Origin: Chitinophagaceae bacterium
GTDB lineage: Bacteria; Bacteroidota; Bacteroidia; Chitinophagales; Chitinophagaceae
Length of the DNA: 64,000 nt
Reading direction: 5' to 3'
Assembly (NCBI GenBank): GCA_016719015.1
Contig: JADKAZ010000016.1
Coordinates: 62,001-126,000, forward strand
The notes beneath the pieces are model-generated. The model made no database searches, was not told the origin of the DNA, and saw only the letters and a list, made by a program, of their open reading frames with translations. The translations under genes and the position numbers were made by a program. Every line of letters begins with the position of its first letter. The stretch's first letter is position 1. Below, piece after piece: positions 36,326 to 45,554 of this stretch.

Positions 36326-36868
36326 ATGAGTTCACTGGCTAAAGAATTTATTAAAACAGCGACGAAGCGTTTAAAATATTACAAAGACCTTGGCGACAAA
36401 ACCCTTGAGCAATTAGGCGATTGGGATTTTCATTATCAACCTAATGAAGAATCGAATAGTATTGCAATCATCATACAGCATATGGCGGGCAATATGCTTA
36501 GCCGCTGGACTAACTTTATTGATGAAGATGGAGAAAAAGAATGGCGGCAAAGGGATGAGGAATTCAAGGTTCATTCCCATAATAAACAACAGCTAATTGA
36601 ACTATGGGAAAAGGGCTGGACATGTTTTTTCACAGCTCTTGCATCGCTTAAAAAAAAGGATCTGAAACTTACCATTCTCATACGCAAAGAACCTTTATCG
36701 GTAATTGATGCCATCAACAGACAGATGGCACATTATCCTTATCATGTAGGGCAAATAATACATATTGCTAAAACAATAAAAGGGAAAAACTGGAAGAATC
36801 TTTCTATACCCAAAGGCGAATCATTGATTTACAATAGTAATGCTGAAATAAAAGATCCGGCCAAATAA
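36326..36868 (+). CDS. DUF1572 (DinB-like) protein
   Basis: 180 residues, four-helix DinB/YfiT-type fold. Conserved DUF1572 pieces: the AKEFIKTATKRLKYYKDLGDKTLEQL start, SIAIIIQHMAGNMLSRWTNFID and RQMAHYPYHVGQIIHIAKTI. The histidines of QHMAGN and HYPYHVGQ are the expected metal ligands (His51, His128, His132 region). Proteins of this fold include bacillithiol-transferase-type enzymes; this subfamily has no known reaction. 33 bases after ggt, so probably co-transcribed. Confidence 0.88.
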   Translation: MSSLAKEFIKTATKRLKYYKDLGDKTLEQLGDWDFHYQPNEESNSIAIIIQHMAGNMLSRWTNFIDEDGEKEWRQRDEEFKVHSHNKQQLIELWEKGWTCFFTALASLKKKDLKLTILIRKEPLSVIDAINRQMAHYPYHVGQIIHIAKTIKGKNWKNLSIPKGESLIYNSNAEIKDPAK

Positions 36869-36934
36869 GTTCTAATGCTTTACTTTCCCGTATTAAATAA
36901 CTACTTTTGCCCCCTTTCACCCCACCAGCGTATT

Positions 36935-37609
36935 ATGAAAACGATTTATATTTTAACGGCCACCTTATTTACAGCACTTTATGCCAACTGCCAGATTGAG
37001 TGGGCAGTTTTTGCTGGCCCGCAGGCTACCAATACAAACTATGTAATACAAGGGGCGAAGCAAAAAAGTGAAGCTAAGTATGGTTTCCAGGCTGGTGTAG
37101 CACTGAAAGTTCCGTTTGAGGGCAATTTATTTTTTGCACCCGAAGGCTTTTATAGTATGAAAGGATATAAAGTGACATTCAGCCGCTTTGTTTATCCTCC
37201 CGGTCCTACAGCTGCTGATAATAATACCACTTTCCATTGTTTTGAATTGGCGGCATTGTTACAATATGATTTTGGTAATAACCCAAGTCATTTTTATATC
37301 AAAGCCGGCCCGTCTTTAGATTTCCAGTTATTCGGAAAAGAAAAATTTAATGAAATAGGCGGAGGTTCTGTTGACAGAAGTATGAAATTTGGCCCCGGTG
37401 AGTATGGACGTTACTCTGCCAACCTATTAGCAAAGTTGGGTTATGAAACAGCCAGTGGCTTTATGATTAGTGCTCATTATACGCATGGTGCTGCCAACCT
37501 AAATAATGCAGATGGCGGGCCTGCTTTTCGTCACCGGGCTTATGGCATTTCAATTGGCAAATACATTAACCGGAAAAAGATTGTGATGGACACTAAGAAT
37601 AAGGAGTAA
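36935..37609 (+). CDS. Outer-membrane beta-barrel (porin-like) protein
   Basis: 224 residues from the ATG at 36935, which starts a signal peptide (MKTIYILTATLFTALYANCQ). The rest has the alternating-hydrophobic strands of a small eight-strand OmpA/OprF-like barrel of the type annotated as PorT/OMP_b-brl_2, with periodic aromatic residues (FEGNLFFAPEGFYSMKGYKVTF, FYIKAGPSLDFQL). Glycine-rich strand ends (YGISIGKYINRKKI). Likely channel or structural outer-membrane protein. No partner gene indicates a substrate. Confidence 0.78.
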   Translation: MKTIYILTATLFTALYANCQIEWAVFAGPQATNTNYVIQGAKQKSEAKYGFQAGVALKVPFEGNLFFAPEGFYSMKGYKVTFSRFVYPPGPTAADNNTTFHCFELAALLQYDFGNNPSHFYIKAGPSLDFQLFGKEKFNEIGGGSVDRSMKFGPGEYGRYSANLLAKLGYETASGFMISAHYTHGAANLNNADGGPAFRHRAYGISIGKYINRKKIVMDTKNKE

Positions 37610-37614
37610 GAGAA

Positions 37615-38958
37615 TTATTTTTTTTCAAATAGTTTTCTCAATTCTTCATTCGTAAAAACATGCCGGAACAAAGAGTCTTCTTCTATCCTCCTATTTAGTA
37701 TAAGTCCCTTTTTTATTGCTTCTTTTAGATTTTTTTCACTCCGTTTTTTATTGCCCATCCCTGCTGCGGCTCTTGCTATCATGTAGTTAGGAGTACTGTT
37801 ATCTATATCAAAACACAACAACACTTCTGCTACTGTAGATGCGGTTCGGTATTCACCCGAACCCATTAGAAGGAAAAAATATTCCATGCAGGTTCTTGTA
37901 CTGTGATCATAACAACGCCTGGATGATTGTTGTTTATACTCGTCTTTATCTTTTCTCATCTGCTTCAACTCCCCGGCTTTCATCAGCCATGCTGCTTTTT
38001 CGAAATCTCTCGCATCATTTTTTTGTAACAGCAATTGATTAAACATCAGCGAAAATCCGTTCATATAATTTTGTTCCTGCTCTAACACCGTTTCGAAATC
38101 GTTTTTATCAGCAATGAAATTTTTATCTTTCTCTACCTGGCCCATCAGCAAACTGGCTTTTGCTTCCAGAATAGGAATTTTTGCCAGTTGTTTTGCATCC
38201 AGCCAGGCTGAATAAAGAAACCCCGAATTAACTTTCATATTAACCGGTTTCCAGATAAGAGAAGCAAATTCTTCAGGTAGGATGTTTAATTTACCTGGCT
38301 TGGCTGTCATCCATAAAAAAGCAAGGCTCAGCTGTGTTATTGGCGGCCACTCATGTCCACCTGAAAATGTGAGCAGGATATTATTAATTTTTAATTGCTC
38401 TAAATAATTACTGTTATCAACGAGCTCCCCGAAATTCATATCCTCATCGCCAACAATAGCCGCATATGCCTTGAGATTTTCAGAGGAAATATTTTCCGCA
38501 CCATTAAAACCGGCGCCGCAGGCAATTACACCAGTAACTTGCGGATACGCCATTGCAATAGCAGCAGCAGCTCTCGAACCACCTGAAAAACCTGCCACCA
38601 AAATCATCTGGGTATCTATTGAAAATCGTTGTATTAAATCATTAAAAATTGCTGTAAAAGACTGGACGGAAGATTGACCTTCAAAATTTCTACTGTTGAA
38701 AGATCCTGCGATAATTAAATTGTATTCATCTGCCAGTGAAGAATATTTTTCTACAGGAAAATCACCTCTTGCGGCCGGGTCAAGGAAAATAATGACCGGA
38801 TACTTTCTGCCTTCCTGGTAGGATGATGGTAAGCGGAGAGAGTATTGTTGTATAGAATCGAGGCTGCACTTAACCCGGAGTAATGACTTTATTTCAGTAT
38901 GCTGCGCAGCTATTTGCTGTGAAAAGAAAAGAAAAAAACCGAACATAGCTGATCTCAT
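37615..38958 (-). CDS. Exported alpha/beta hydrolase-like protein
   Basis: 447 residues. The N-terminus is a signal peptide (MFGFFLFFSQQIAAQ). A PHB-depolymerase/esterase-like core covers about 30-240. The nucleophile elbow is Gly-Phe-Ser-Gly-Gly at 123-127 (Ser125), and the SGGHEWPP segment supplies a likely catalytic His. The C-terminal half is helical with TPR-like character (ARDFEKAAWLMKAGEL, TASTVAEVLLCFDIDNSTPNYMIARAAAGMGNKKRSEKNL). It is probably a periplasmic esterase or peptidase; the substrate is unknown. Confidence 0.8.
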   Translation of the reverse strand: MRSAMFGFFLFFSQQIAAQHTEIKSLLRVKCSLDSIQQYSLRLPSSYQEGRKYPVIIFLDPAARGDFPVEKYSSLADEYNLIIAGSFNSRNFEGQSSVQSFTAIFNDLIQRFSIDTQMILVAGFSGGSRAAAAIAMAYPQVTGVIACGAGFNGAENISSENLKAYAAIVGDEDMNFGELVDNSNYLEQLKINNILLTFSGGHEWPPITQLSLAFLWMTAKPGKLNILPEEFASLIWKPVNMKVNSGFLYSAWLDAKQLAKIPILEAKASLLMGQVEKDKNFIADKNDFETVLEQEQNYMNGFSLMFNQLLLQKNDARDFEKAAWLMKAGELKQMRKDKDEYKQQSSRRCYDHSTRTCMEYFFLLMGSGEYRTASTVAEVLLCFDIDNSTPNYMIARAAAGMGNKKRSEKNLKEAIKKGLILNRRIEEDSLFRHVFTNEELRKLFEKK

Positions 38959-39361
38959 TATTCTATTGATTTAGATACTCACTTTTTTTTCCCGTACATT
39001 TCGTTGGAAAAACATCATATCACCCTTTCCCCATTAATCAAATCGGGTACCATTACACCACCTTAAAAACTTTTTACCTGCTGATGGGAGCCTTGCAGCA
39101 TCCCGTAAAGCAAAACTTTTGTTAAGAAGAAAAAGTGAAAATATGATGACCAGCTTTTCATGTTAGGAATTTGAAGCAATTTAGGCCATTTAATAAACCA
39201 TAAAGGGTCAAAAAACAAAAGGCATCCGATTGCTTCTTACTTTCGTTTTGGTCTATTGTAACTTATTGGGGAAATACAACTTGGTATTGAATTTGCCCTA
39301 AGGGAACGATTGCCTACTTTTACAACTTAAATGACTGAATCTGAGGAGATTTAAAAAAATA
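38959..39361. other. 400-bp intergenic region upstream of the TamB-like gene
   Basis: AT-rich, with no convincing coding frame on either strand. Near its right end is a TTTG - 19 bases - TACTTTTA promoter candidate (39292-39322). I see no repeats, terminator-grade stem or conserved RNA structure. Confidence 0.5.
39292..39322 (+). promoter_or_regulatory. Putative Bacteroidota promoter for the TamB-like gene
   Basis: TTTG at 39292-39295, a 19-base spacer, then TACTTTTA at 39315-39322 (consensus TAnnTTTG, last base differs). The spacing fits the -33/-7 architecture. Confidence 0.5.
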
Positions 39362-42300
39362 TTGAAGTGGTTTTTCCTGACCCTGCTTTTTCTGATTGTG
39401 GGGATATATGTTTTTATTCAGACTCCGTTTGGACAAAACTGGATTGCCCGGCAGGTAACTAAACGACTGAGCCGGGATCTGCAAACTAAAGTATCTATCG
39501 CCCATATAAGCTTTTCCCTGGTTAATAAAATGCATCTGCAAGGAGTGCTTGTTGAAGATAGGACAGGTGATACCTTAATGTATGCAGGCGATGTCCAGGT
39601 TCGGATTACAGATTGGTTCTTTTTTAAAAAAGAAGCGGAATTGAAATATATAGGCCTGGAAAATGCCATTATTAAATTTCAACGATCAGATTCTGTTTGG
39701 CGGCAACAATTCATCTTCGATTATTTCTCTTCACCCTCAACCGGTGCCAAAAAGAAAAAAGCAGGCATACAATTCAATCTAAAAAAGGTAGAATTGAAAA
39801 ATGTCACTTTTGTAAAAAAAGATGCCTGGCTCGGACAAGATATGACAATACATGTTGGCAGCATGAATATGGATGCTGACAAGCTAAGTCTTTCAGGTAA
39901 TCAATATGAAATCAACTCACTTATTTTAAAAGACCCTTTAATTGCACTAAAAAATTATCCACAGCTGAAGCCAGCAGATTCGTTAAGAATAGTTAGTGAC
40001 GGGCTGGATGAAATAAAAAAAGCTGTAGCATGGAATCCCGGGAAGACAATTTTTAAAATTGCTGACTTTAAAATCATCAATGGCACTTTCAAAACAGATA
40101 AGCAAACCAACCAGCCGGCACTTCCTTACTTTGACGGACAACATATTCTATTCACCCAAATTAATGGTGAACTAAGCAATGCCAGTTTTGTTGGCGATAC
40201 AATTTTTTCCAATCTTAAGTTAACAGCCAAAGAAAGAAGTGGCCTGGAATTAAAAAATCTTTCTGCTGATGTTAAGTTCACACCACAGGGGATGGCATTC
40301 AGTAATATGGATTTGAAAACCAACAGGAGCACTCTTCGCAATTACTTCTCCATGTCGTATGATGACATGAAAGACCTTGGCGATTTTATTCATAAAGTGA
40401 AAATGGCAGCCGTCTTCGACGACTCTTATATTGATAGTGATGATATAGCATTTTTTGCTCCGGCGATGAAAACATGGAAAAAGAAAATCAGCCTGAAAGG
40501 AAAAATAAGAGGAACAATCGACGATCTCGTTGGTAAAGACCTTAATGTGCGGGCAGGTAACAGTACAGTATTAAATGGTGATATCTCAATGACAGGTCTC
40601 CCAGATATCAATGAGACCTTTATTGATTTTAAAGCCAATGATTTCAGGACTACTTACAACGATGCAGTTTCCATTATTCCGGCCATGCGTCGTGTTACAA
40701 ATCCTGACTTACGGAAAATCCAATATGTAAATTTCAAAGGAAGTTTTACCGGCTTCATTCGGGACTTTGTAACATTTGGTACGATTCAGACCAATCTTGG
40801 TAACCTTACCACTGATCTCAATATGAAAATGCCCAAAGGCAAGCAGCCGATTTATTCGGGCAGCATTGCTACTGACAATTTCAGGCTGGGAGAATTCCTG
40901 GGTGACAAGAACATCGGCTCCGTATCACTTACCGGAACTGTAAAAGGAAGTGGTTTTAGCGGGAAAAATCTGAACACTATAATAGACGGAAGTATCCGCT
41001 ATGCCGATTATAAAAATTACCGTTACAAGAATATAGTTGTAAAAGGCAAGTTAGATAAACAATTATTTGAAGGGATGGCCTCTATACGGGATGAGAATGC
41101 TGACCTTACCTTGAATGGCGTTATTGACTTTAATGATAAAGTACCCCGATTTAATTTGCTGGCTGATGTGGTAAGCACAAATTTTAAAAACCTGAAAATC
41201 ACTAAAGACAGTATTACATTTTCCGGGAAACTCAACGTCAATTTTTCCGGGAACAGCCTTGATAATTTTTTAGGTACGGCAAGAATTACAGATGCCGAAT
41301 TAACAAAAGACGGCCATCGGCTCCCTTTCGATTCATTGATTGCATCATCCGAGTATATTGATGGTATCAAAAAACTGGCTGTTGTATCCAACGAGTTTCA
41401 AGCCAAAATAGAAGGCGATTTCAGCCTTGCCGATTTGCCGGATGCTTTCACTTATTTTCTGAACAAATATTATCCAGCTTATGTAAAAGCCCCAAGACGA
41501 TATCCTGCACACCAGGATATCAAATTCAATATCACCACCTATTATGCGGATGAGTATCTCCAACTTATTGATTCAAGCTTAACAGGCTTCAACAACAGCC
41601 ACTTTGAAGGTAATCTTAATCTTGACTTAAATGAATTCAACTTCACAGCTGAAGTGCCCCAGTTTAAATTCAATCAATACAATTTTGATGAGGTAAAACT
41701 TACTGCCATAGGAAAAGGTGATAGCCTTGTATTAACCGGCGAAACAAAAAATATAAAAATTAACGACAGCCTTAATATTCCATTGACTTTTTTTACTGTT
41801 AATGTAAGAAATGATTCATCCAAAGTAAGCATTAATACAGGAGCCAACCAGGCGGTGGAAAAAGCAAATCTTAATGCTTTGGTACTAACCTATGGGGATG
41901 GAGTGGAAATCGAGTTTGACCCTTCCAGTTTTTCAGTGAATGGTAAAGCCTGGACAATTGATGAAGCCGGTGTTTTAAAATTCAGGCGGAATACTGCCGC
42001 AAGCGGACAGTTAATAATAACAGAAGGTGAACAAAAAATATTATTGAAAACCCAGCAATCAACCAAAGGAAACTGGAACGACTTAAAAGTTGAATTAACT
42101 AAAGTAAACCTCGGGGATTTTGCTCCTTTCTTTATGCCAAACAACAGGCTGGAAGGGTTGTTGTCAGGCAACATTTTAGTAGAGGACCCCACCAATGATT
42201 TAAAAATATCTTCAGAGGATATAAGAACCCAATACCTCCGGCTGGACAATGATTCGCTGGGAGAATTAAAAGCAACATTGGCATATGATAATAAGACTAA

Positions 42301-44158
42301 AGAACTGAAAGTAAAAGGCAGCACCGTTAACCAGGAAAATTATCTGGGTTTTGATGCTCATATTTTCTTAGGTCCAAACGGCAAAGACAATATCATTGCA
42401 CTGAATGCAAAAAATTTCCAGATCAAAATATTAGAACGTTTTCTGGGAACATTATTCTCCGATATGCAGGGATACCTCACCGGCGATATTCAGCTTGGGG
42501 GGGAATTTAAAAATCTTGCAGTAAGTGGAAAAGGAAGATTAAAAGATGCGGGCCTGAAAGTAAATTTCACCCAGTGTTTTTATAAAATCCAGGATACTGA
42601 TATTGAACTAACCCCAACAAAAATCGATCTCAGCGGTATAATTCTGACAGATACTGTAACGGGAAATCCTGTATACATTACCGGAGGCATAGAGCATGAA
42701 GCTTTCAAAAATATGTTCTATAACCTTGACATATCTACCCGTAAACCTGGTACCAGTGGTGACGAATTTAATAAAGATGTATTGCTGATTAATACCACCT
42801 ACAAAGACAATAAACAATTTTATGGCAGGGTTAAAGGAACGGGTTCCCTGACGCTGGCCGGGCCACAAGCAGAAATGTTTATGACTATTAATGGTATTGC
42901 ATCTGATAAAGACAGCAGCTACGTTACTATTCCTTCTGCTTCAGGTCGGGAGTCAGGTATTGCTGACTTCCTGGTAGAAAGAAAATATGGCCGGGAGATG
43001 GATGACAGTGATTTCAGAAAGAATGCAACGAGTATCATTTATGATGTGGAAGTCACCGCCACCCCGCTTGTAAATCTGAAAGTGGTGTTGGATGAATTAA
43101 CAGGTGATGAAATAAAAGGAAGGGGGGCTGGCACATTAAATATGCGTTCCGGTACTTCAGAGCCATTATCCCTCCGGGGACGTTTTGATATTGAAGAAGG
43201 TCAATACATTTTTACATTCCAGTCTTTCTTTAAAAAACCATTTGAACTTAAGAAAGGGGAAAATAATTATATTGAATGGTCAGGCGATCCTAACGATGCA
43301 AGAATAAACCTGACTGCCGTTTACACGGCTGACAATGTAAGTTTTGCTCCACTTGCTTCTGCGGAGAAAAATATCAGTCAAAGCATTTCCAATGCAAGAG
43401 GTGATGTGTATGTTGTCGCCAAACTCACCGATAAATTATTTAAGCCAAAATTTAATTTCAGCCTTGAGTTTCCAACCACCAGTGTGGCCAGTAATGATCC
43501 TGCCCTTGCATTCAGCCTGCAACAATTGCAGAAAAATGAAAATGAGATGAACAAGCAGGCCACTTATTTAGTGGTATTGGGGGTTTTTGCCCCGATAGAA
43601 AGCGGAGGTGGATTTAATTTTAGTGAGGTTGCTACTAATAGTATTTCGGGAATCTTTTTTAATGTAATCAATGAGCAGGTAAAGAAAATTATCTCCGGTA
43701 TTTTCAAATCTGATAAATGGAATGTAAATTTTAACAGCTCTGTCTATAACAGGAATGTGATAGACCAGGGAACTTTAAACCTGGGTAGTAACGTAAATGC
43801 CTCCATTGGCAGGTCTCTATTCAATAACAGGGTAATCTTTACCGCAAGCGGCAGCGTAGAGGGTCTTTTGCAAAGCGGAACGGTACAACAGTCTGTTCAA
43901 TTTCTGCCAGACCTTGTAATTGAAATATTGCTAAATCGATCAGGAACTTTCAGGGCTGTCCTGTTTTACAAGGAAAATATAGATTATCTAACCACCAATA
44001 TTTCTTCTAAAACACAAAAAAGAACGGGTGTCGGACTTTCTTACCGGAAAGATTTTGATCAGTTCCGCGACATTTTCAGAAGAAAGAAAAATAAAGCAAT
44101 TCCCGACCCTTTTGAGAAAACAGATACAACAAAAGAAGAAAATCTTAAATTGGAGTAA
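39362..44158 (+). CDS. TamB-like translocation/assembly module (DUF490 domain) protein
   Basis: 1598 residues, giant inner-membrane-anchored periplasmic protein. The N-terminal transmembrane segment (LTLLFLIVGIYVFI) is followed by beta-strand repeats along most of the length. The C-terminal 400 residues contain the DUF490/TamB domain (IYDVEVTATPLVNLKVVLDELTGDEIKGRGAGTLNM; GDVYVVAKLTDKLFKPKFNFSLEFPTTS). TamB-type proteins bridge inner and outer membranes in lipid transport or outer-membrane biogenesis. The visible start is TTG at 39362 after a GAGGAG ribosome-binding site; an in-frame upstream CTG (codons LRRFKKI) is possible because no ATG precedes the helix. It converges on ribBA. Confidence 0.9.
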   Translation: MKWFFLTLLFLIVGIYVFIQTPFGQNWIARQVTKRLSRDLQTKVSIAHISFSLVNKMHLQGVLVEDRTGDTLMYAGDVQVRITDWFFFKKEAELKYIGLENAIIKFQRSDSVWRQQFIFDYFSSPSTGAKKKKAGIQFNLKKVELKNVTFVKKDAWLGQDMTIHVGSMNMDADKLSLSGNQYEINSLILKDPLIALKNYPQLKPADSLRIVSDGLDEIKKAVAWNPGKTIFKIADFKIINGTFKTDKQTNQPALPYFDGQHILFTQINGELSNASFVGDTIFSNLKLTAKERSGLELKNLSADVKFTPQGMAFSNMDLKTNRSTLRNYFSMSYDDMKDLGDFIHKVKMAAVFDDSYIDSDDIAFFAPAMKTWKKKISLKGKIRGTIDDLVGKDLNVRAGNSTVLNGDISMTGLPDINETFIDFKANDFRTTYNDAVSIIPAMRRVTNPDLRKIQYVNFKGSFTGFIRDFVTFGTIQTNLGNLTTDLNMKMPKGKQPIYSGSIATDNFRLGEFLGDKNIGSVSLTGTVKGSGFSGKNLNTIIDGSIRYADYKNYRYKNIVVKGKLDKQLFEGMASIRDENADLTLNGVIDFNDKVPRFNLLADVVSTNFKNLKITKDSITFSGKLNVNFSGNSLDNFLGTARITDAELTKDGHRLPFDSLIASSEYIDGIKKLAVVSNEFQAKIEGDFSLADLPDAFTYFLNKYYPAYVKAPRRYPAHQDIKFNITTYYADEYLQLIDSSLTGFNNSHFEGNLNLDLNEFNFTAEVPQFKFNQYNFDEVKLTAIGKGDSLVLTGETKNIKINDSLNIPLTFFTVNVRNDSSKVSINTGANQAVEKANLNALVLTYGDGVEIEFDPSSFSVNGKAWTIDEAGVLKFRRNTAASGQLIITEGEQKILLKTQQSTKGNWNDLKVELTKVNLGDFAPFFMPNNRLEGLLSGNILVEDPTNDLKISSEDIRTQYLRLDNDSLGELKATLAYDNKTKELKVKGSTVNQENYLGFDAHIFLGPNGKDNIIALNAKNFQIKILERFLGTLFSDMQGYLTGDIQLGGEFKNLAVSGKGRLKDAGLKVNFTQCFYKIQDTDIELTPTKIDLSGIILTDTVTGNPVYITGGIEHEAFKNMFYNLDISTRKPGTSGDEFNKDVLLINTTYKDNKQFYGRVKGTGSLTLAGPQAEMFMTINGIASDKDSSYVTIPSASGRESGIADFLVERKYGREMDDSDFRKNATSIIYDVEVTATPLVNLKVVLDELTGDEIKGRGAGTLNMRSGTSEPLSLRGRFDIEEGQYIFTFQSFFKKPFELKKGENNYIEWSGDPNDARINLTAVYTADNVSFAPLASAEKNISQSISNARGDVYVVAKLTDKLFKPKFNFSLEFPTTSVASNDPALAFSLQQLQKNENEMNKQATYLVVLGVFAPIESGGGFNFSEVATNSISGIFFNVINEQVKKIISGIFKSDKWNVNFNSSVYNRNVIDQGTLNLGSNVNASIGRSLFNNRVIFTASGSVEGLLQSGTVQQSVQFLPDLVIEILLNRSGTFRAVLFYKENIDYLTTNISSKTQKRTGVGLSYRKDFDQFRDIFRRKKNKAIPDPFEKTDTTKEENLKLE

Positions 44159-44165
44159 CCGATAA

Positions 44166-45371
44166 TTACTCATTCTTTAATATCTCATGCCCTAACTTAT
44201 CTCTTTTTGTTTGCAGGTATTTTTCATTGTGTTCATTAGGGTGAATTTCTACAGGAATATTCTCCACAATCTCCAACCCGTAACCGATTAGCCCTACTCT
44301 CTTCTTAGGATTGTTTGTCATCAGCCGGAGTTTAGTAATGCCGAGATGACGAAGCATCTGTGCTCCCAATCCATAATCTCTTTGGTCCATTTTAAATCCA
44401 AGATGAAGATTGGCTTCTACAGTATCCATCCCCTGTTCCTGCAACCGGTAAGCTTTCAATTTATTCAGCAAGCCAATTCCCCTTCCTTCCTGGTTCATAT
44501 ATAATATTGCACCCTTACCTTCCTTTTCCACCATCTTCATTGCTTTTTGCAACTGCTCACCACAGTCACAACGTAACGAACCAAGAATATCACCGGTAAA
44601 ACAAGATGAATGTACCCGTACTAATACTGGCTCATCTTTTTCCCATTTCCCTTTTAGTAAAGCCAGGTGCTCATTATTTGAATTCTTCTCTTTAAATGCC
44701 ACCAGTTCAAAGTCGCCATATTTTGTTGGCATATCAACCCTTACTACTTCTTCAATCAATGAATCACTTTTTATCCTGTACTCAATCAGGTCTTTAATTG
44801 AAATAATTTTAAAATCAAATTTTTGGGCAACCTCAATTAATTGTGGAAGCCGGGCCATTGATCCATCTTCATTCATTATTTCTACCAATACTCCTGCAGG
44901 CTCTAATCCGGCCAGCCGGGCCAAATCAACAGCTGCCTCTGTATGGCCGGCCCTTCTTAATACACCACCGTTTTTTGCCCTAAGGGGGAAAATATGACCC
45001 GGTTTGCCAAAATCTCCCGGTTTTGCATAGGGATTTATTAAGGCCTGAATTGTCTTAGCCCTGTCTTGTGCGGAGATACCAGTGGTGCAACCATGTCCGA
45101 GCAAATCAACAGAAACAGTAAATGCTGTTTCATGTAAAGCTGTATTACTATTAACCATCAACTCTAATCCCAACTGGTCACATCTGTCTTCAGGCAAGCC
45201 TATACAAATCAAGCCCCTGCCATGTTTGCTCATAAAATTGACAACTTCAGGTGTTACCCCCGAAGCCGCCCCAATAAAATCACCCTCATTTTCCCGGTCC
45301 TCATCATCAACAACTACTACCAATTTTCCACGTTTAATATCCGCTATGGCACTTTCAATTGAATCAAACAT
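44166..45371 (-). CDS. ribBA: Bifunctional DHBP synthase / GTP cyclohydrolase II
   Basis: Riboflavin synthesis: the N-terminal half (about 1-200) makes 3,4-dihydroxy-2-butanone-4-phosphate from ribulose-5-phosphate, and the C-terminal half (205-401) opens GTP. DHBPS motifs: DDEDREN at 22-28 and RAGHTEA at 140-146. The GTP cyclohydrolase II zinc ligands are Cys257, Cys268 and Cys270 (HSSCFTGDILGSLRCDC), with MNQEGRGIG at 292-300. Length 401 is normal. I looked for an FMN riboswitch in the leader and found no credible one. Confidence 0.95.
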   Translation of the reverse strand: MFDSIESAIADIKRGKLVVVVDDEDRENEGDFIGAASGVTPEVVNFMSKHGRGLICIGLPEDRCDQLGLELMVNSNTALHETAFTVSVDLLGHGCTTGISAQDRAKTIQALINPYAKPGDFGKPGHIFPLRAKNGGVLRRAGHTEAAVDLARLAGLEPAGVLVEIMNEDGSMARLPQLIEVAQKFDFKIISIKDLIEYRIKSDSLIEEVVRVDMPTKYGDFELVAFKEKNSNNEHLALLKGKWEKDEPVLVRVHSSCFTGDILGSLRCDCGEQLQKAMKMVEKEGKGAILYMNQEGRGIGLLNKLKAYRLQEQGMDTVEANLHLGFKMDQRDYGLGAQMLRHLGITKLRLMTNNPKKRVGLIGYGLEIVENIPVEIHPNEHNEKYLQTKRDKLGHEILKNE

Positions 45372-45554
45372 TGCGTATAGAATTTGTACAAAAATAGAAC
45401 AAAGTATCCTGGCTAAGGTTCAGGCCCTTCGGGGCAGCAAAATGTGGGGGAAAGATGTCATTATAAAGCCTTATTTTACAGGCTCAATTTGTTAATATTT
45501 GCATATTTTTAATTAGGAAATATTCCCTTTCTTTGCAACCGAAAACCAATCTTT

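Noticed and set aside
45410..45460. Possible FMN riboswitch upstream of ribBA (CTTCGGGGCAG-like text)
   Set aside because: That text is on the plus strand, antisense to ribBA; the minus-strand leader lacks the conserved FMN aptamer segments.
45082..45495. 137-codon frame opposite the ribBA start
   Set aside because: Antisense to a well-conserved domain, no recognisable motifs.
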